Position numbers and translations under genes: made by a program. Source: an uncultured Patescibacteria group bacterium (GTDB lineage Bacteria; Patescibacteriota; Microgenomatia; UBA1406; GWC2-37-13). Taken from it: a DNA stretch of 6,170 bases. Each line of letters opens with the position of its first letter. Position 1 is the stretch's first letter. The stretch spans positions 1 to 6,170 of the forward strand of contig CALLVF010000023.1 in NCBI GenBank assembly GCA_938010745.1, in the 5' to 3' direction. The notes beneath the pieces are model-generated. The model was not told where the DNA came from, did not search any database, and saw nothing but the letters and a program-made list of their open reading frames with translations. Below are positions 4,599 to 6,170 of this stretch, in pieces.

Positions 4599-5630
4599 AT
4601 GGCAGACTCATTTTTCTCACTTGATATAGGAGAAAGTTTTATTAAATTAGCTGATGTCAAAAAAATAAATGATCAATTGGAAGTTTATTCTTTGGGATTT
4701 ACACCCACAAATCCTGGATTTTATCAAACTGAAATTGAAAAAGCCATTCAAAATCAAGCTGATGAAATTAATAAATTAATTATTAGTAATAAGATTACTA
4801 AAAAAAACGTTGCCATCGTCATTCCTGACTCATACACCTTCAGCCAAATAGTAACAATGCCACAACTTAATGAAAAAGAGTTAATATCAGCAATAAAGTA
4901 TCAAGCAGATCAATTTATCCCTATGCCTGTTGAAGAAACTAATATTGATATTGAAATTTTAGAAGAAAACAATGATGAAAAAAAAATAACTGTTTTGATG
5001 GTAGCTGCCTCAAAAAAAATAATTGAAAAAATACAAACCCTAGCAGAATTGGCAGGACTTGTACCTGAATCAATAGAAAATGAGTTAAGTAGCGTGGGAA
5101 GATTTTTTAGTGAATTTAAGAATTTAATTAATTTAAAACCTCAAGATAAAATTTTGATCATAAATTTAGCTGGTAACTCAACGAGTTTTTATTTCTATGA
5201 CGCAGAACATTCTATAATAAGAGAAACTCATAATTTTAGCTTTGGTTATGGATTGTTTATAAGAGAAATTCAAATTAACACTAACTTTGATGCTAAAAAA
5301 GCTGCCGAAATACTTAAAACTTATGATCCTAAGCAGCAGTCAAGTTATGAAATCACTCCAATTATTACGCCAGGATTGAAAGAATTTCTAGGAGAAATTA
5401 AAAGATTTACTAGTTTGATCGTTCAAAAATACAACTCTTCGATTAATAGAATTTATTTTTCTGGTGAAGCGTCACAGTTTCCAGGCATAATCTACTTAGT
5501 CGAAAAAATGCTTGCTTTAGAATCAAAAGAACTTAACCCATACCCGCTGTGTAAATCAAACCCGATAACTCTTTCTCATAAAAATATTTTATCAATGTTT
5601 ATATCATCAATAGGAGCTAATTTAAGGTAA
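4599..5630 (+). CDS. pilM: Type IV pilus assembly protein PilM (actin-like, GspL cytoplasmic-domain homologue)
   Basis: 343 residues, normal length for PilM. 'SLDIGESFIKLADV' (7-20) is the first phosphate loop of the actin/FtsA fold. 'LISAIKYQADQFIPMPVEE' (95-113) is the most diagnostic PilM segment. 'INLAGNSTSFYF' (188-199) stands at the second phosphate loop, and 'RIYFSGEASQFPGI' (284-297) at the adenosine-binding strand. The C-terminus 'FISSIGANLR' fits the family ending. In known systems PilM is a cytoplasmic ring protein that binds the N-terminal tail of PilN and links it to the ATPase. Two details depart from the usual pattern: the Asp normally found in the second phosphate loop is Asn189, and the glycine-rich adenosine motif is SGEAS, so nucleotide handling may be altered. 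It has its own promoter-like element, and pilN starts 4 bases after its stop. It has one cysteine, unlike the pilins. Confidence 0.92.
   Translation: MADSFFSLDIGESFIKLADVKKINDQLEVYSLGFTPTNPGFYQTEIEKAIQNQADEINKLIISNKITKKNVAIVIPDSYTFSQIVTMPQLNEKELISAIKYQADQFIPMPVEETNIDIEILEENNDEKKITVLMVAASKKIIEKIQTLAELAGLVPESIENELSSVGRFFSEFKNLINLKPQDKILIINLAGNSTSFYFYDAEHSIIRETHNFSFGYGLFIREIQINTNFDAKKAAEILKTYDPKQQSSYEITPIITPGLKEFLGEIKRFTSLIVQKYNSSINRIYFSGEASQFPGIIYLVEKMLALESKELNPYPLCKSNPITLSHKNILSMFISSIGANLR
5624..5627 (+). promoter_or_regulatory. Ribosome binding site of the pilN-like gene
   Basis: AAGG, within the last codons of pilM, lies 7 bases before the ATG at 5635, a normal Shine-Dalgarno distance. It shows that the organism probably uses Shine-Dalgarno sites for genes inside an operon, in contrast with the bare starts of promoter-proximal genes. 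Confidence 0.5.
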
Positions 5631-5634
5631 AACT

Positions 5635-6170
5635 ATGAAGAAAACGAAAATCAATCTACTTATTAATCGAGAAAATTATCGCCATCTATTAAATATCTTC
5701 TATCGTTTACGTATTTTGTCAATACTTATAACAATTATTTTTTCCTTTTTCTTACTGACGATTTTTACACTCTTAGCAAAACAAAAAAAAACAGTTAACG
5801 ACTTGCTAAAGCAAAAAAAATTTTTGCTTGAGTCTTTAAAAAGTAAAGAAAATATTGAAGGTAAAATAATTTTTTTGAAAAAAAAATACGCCGCACTAAG
5901 AGAATTTATCAAAGATGACGCTTACTTTCTTCCCTACTATAATTTATTAAACAACGCTCTTTCAGAAAGTACCCAGTCATCTCAGTTAAAATTATTTAAA
6001 GTAAACAAAAATCGAGAGTTTGACTTTACAGTCGCTTTTAGTGATTTTTCAGAATTTGTAAACTTTTTCAAGTTAGTTGAATCAGAAAATTTCTTGAAGA
6101 ATTTCGAGAATATAATTCTTAAAAGCTTTACAATAAACACTGAACAATATAAAGAAGAAAAAGAAGAAAG
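5635..6170 (+). CDS. pilN: PilN-like T4P inner-membrane platform protein (partial, runs off window)
   Basis: The frame from the ATG at 5635 is open to the window end (178 complete codons). It begins MKKTKINLLINRENYRHLL; 'INLL' near the N-terminus is the conserved PilN tail that docks in PilM. Residues about 27-47 form one hydrophobic membrane segment (ILSILITIIFSFFLLTIFTLL), followed by a Lys-rich helix likely to be a coiled coil (about 50-92). The part outside the membrane (93 onward) has alternating hydrophobic strands such as 'FDFTVAFSDFSEFVNFFKLVE', compatible with the ferredoxin-like fold of PilN/PilO, then a Lys/Glu-rich tract at the window edge. There are no cysteines in the visible part. 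It is 4 bases after pilM, with an RBS inside the pilM end, as expected for the pilMN pair. Sequence similarity is weak, so position carries much of the call; PilO or a PilN-PilO fusion is possible. Confidence 0.75.
   Translation, partial: MKKTKINLLINRENYRHLLNIFYRLRILSILITIIFSFFLLTIFTLLAKQKKTVNDLLKQKKFLLESLKSKENIEGKIIFLKKKYAALREFIKDDAYFLPYYNLLNNALSESTQSSQLKLFKVNKNREFDFTVAFSDFSEFVNFFKLVESENFLKNFENIILKSFTINTEQYKEEKEE

Noticed and set aside
5700..5912. Minus-strand open frame of 70 residues
   Set aside because: It is antisense to the pilN-like gene. Its Phe/Lys-rich translation is what A/T-rich coiled-coil codons give on the opposite strand.

Overview
The window is AT-rich, compact bacterial DNA carrying part of a type IV pilus (T4P) or type II-secretion-like gene cluster. 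The gene style suggests the Candidate Phyla Radiation (Patescibacteria), probably a Microgenomates-like lineage. The reasons are tiny intergenic gaps, several paralogous pseudopilins with an 'ARDA-RK-DL--I--ALE-Y' helix, and a minimal DNA polymerase III delta'-like gene next to the pilins. This placement is inferred from style and is not proven. Two genes end in TGA at sensible places, so the standard bacterial code fits and recoding of TGA to glycine does not.

Layout: on the minus strand, 574 to 1 holds the N-terminal 191 residues of a PilB/GspE assembly ATPase, cut by the window edge. Back to back with it on the plus strand come a short HolB-like clamp-loader protein (620-1267), three GspG-like pseudopilins (1264-1710, 1714-2157, 2182-2658) and a GspH/FimT-like pseudopilin (2645-3214). 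A 321-base gap follows, filled largely by 7-base-periodic, partly palindromic DNA. Next are a GspI/PilV-like (3536-3982) and a GspJ/PilW-like (3994-4566) pseudopilin, then pilM (4599-5630) and a pilN-like gene open at the window end (5635-6170).

How they work together: PilB powers pilus assembly from the cytoplasm. PilM and PilN form the cytoplasmic and inner-membrane platform. The pseudopilins form the fibre and its tip. The gene order G-G-G-H-I-J-(no K)-L/M-like matches a T2SS operon, with the K gene absent and the ATPase gene divergent. Every mature pseudopilin has an even number of cysteines (30 in total), whereas the cytoplasmic proteins have almost none, which points to disulfide-stabilised fibres.

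The most interesting signals are two. (1) Promoter-like elements end only 6-7 bases before the ATG of pilB, the GspI-like gene and pilM, and 11-13 bases before two other starts, which predicts leaderless or near-leaderless mRNAs. (2) A degenerate heptanucleotide repeat lies in the 321-base gap, and a matching 7-base rhythm lies inside the codons for the variable leader peptides of at least three prepilins.
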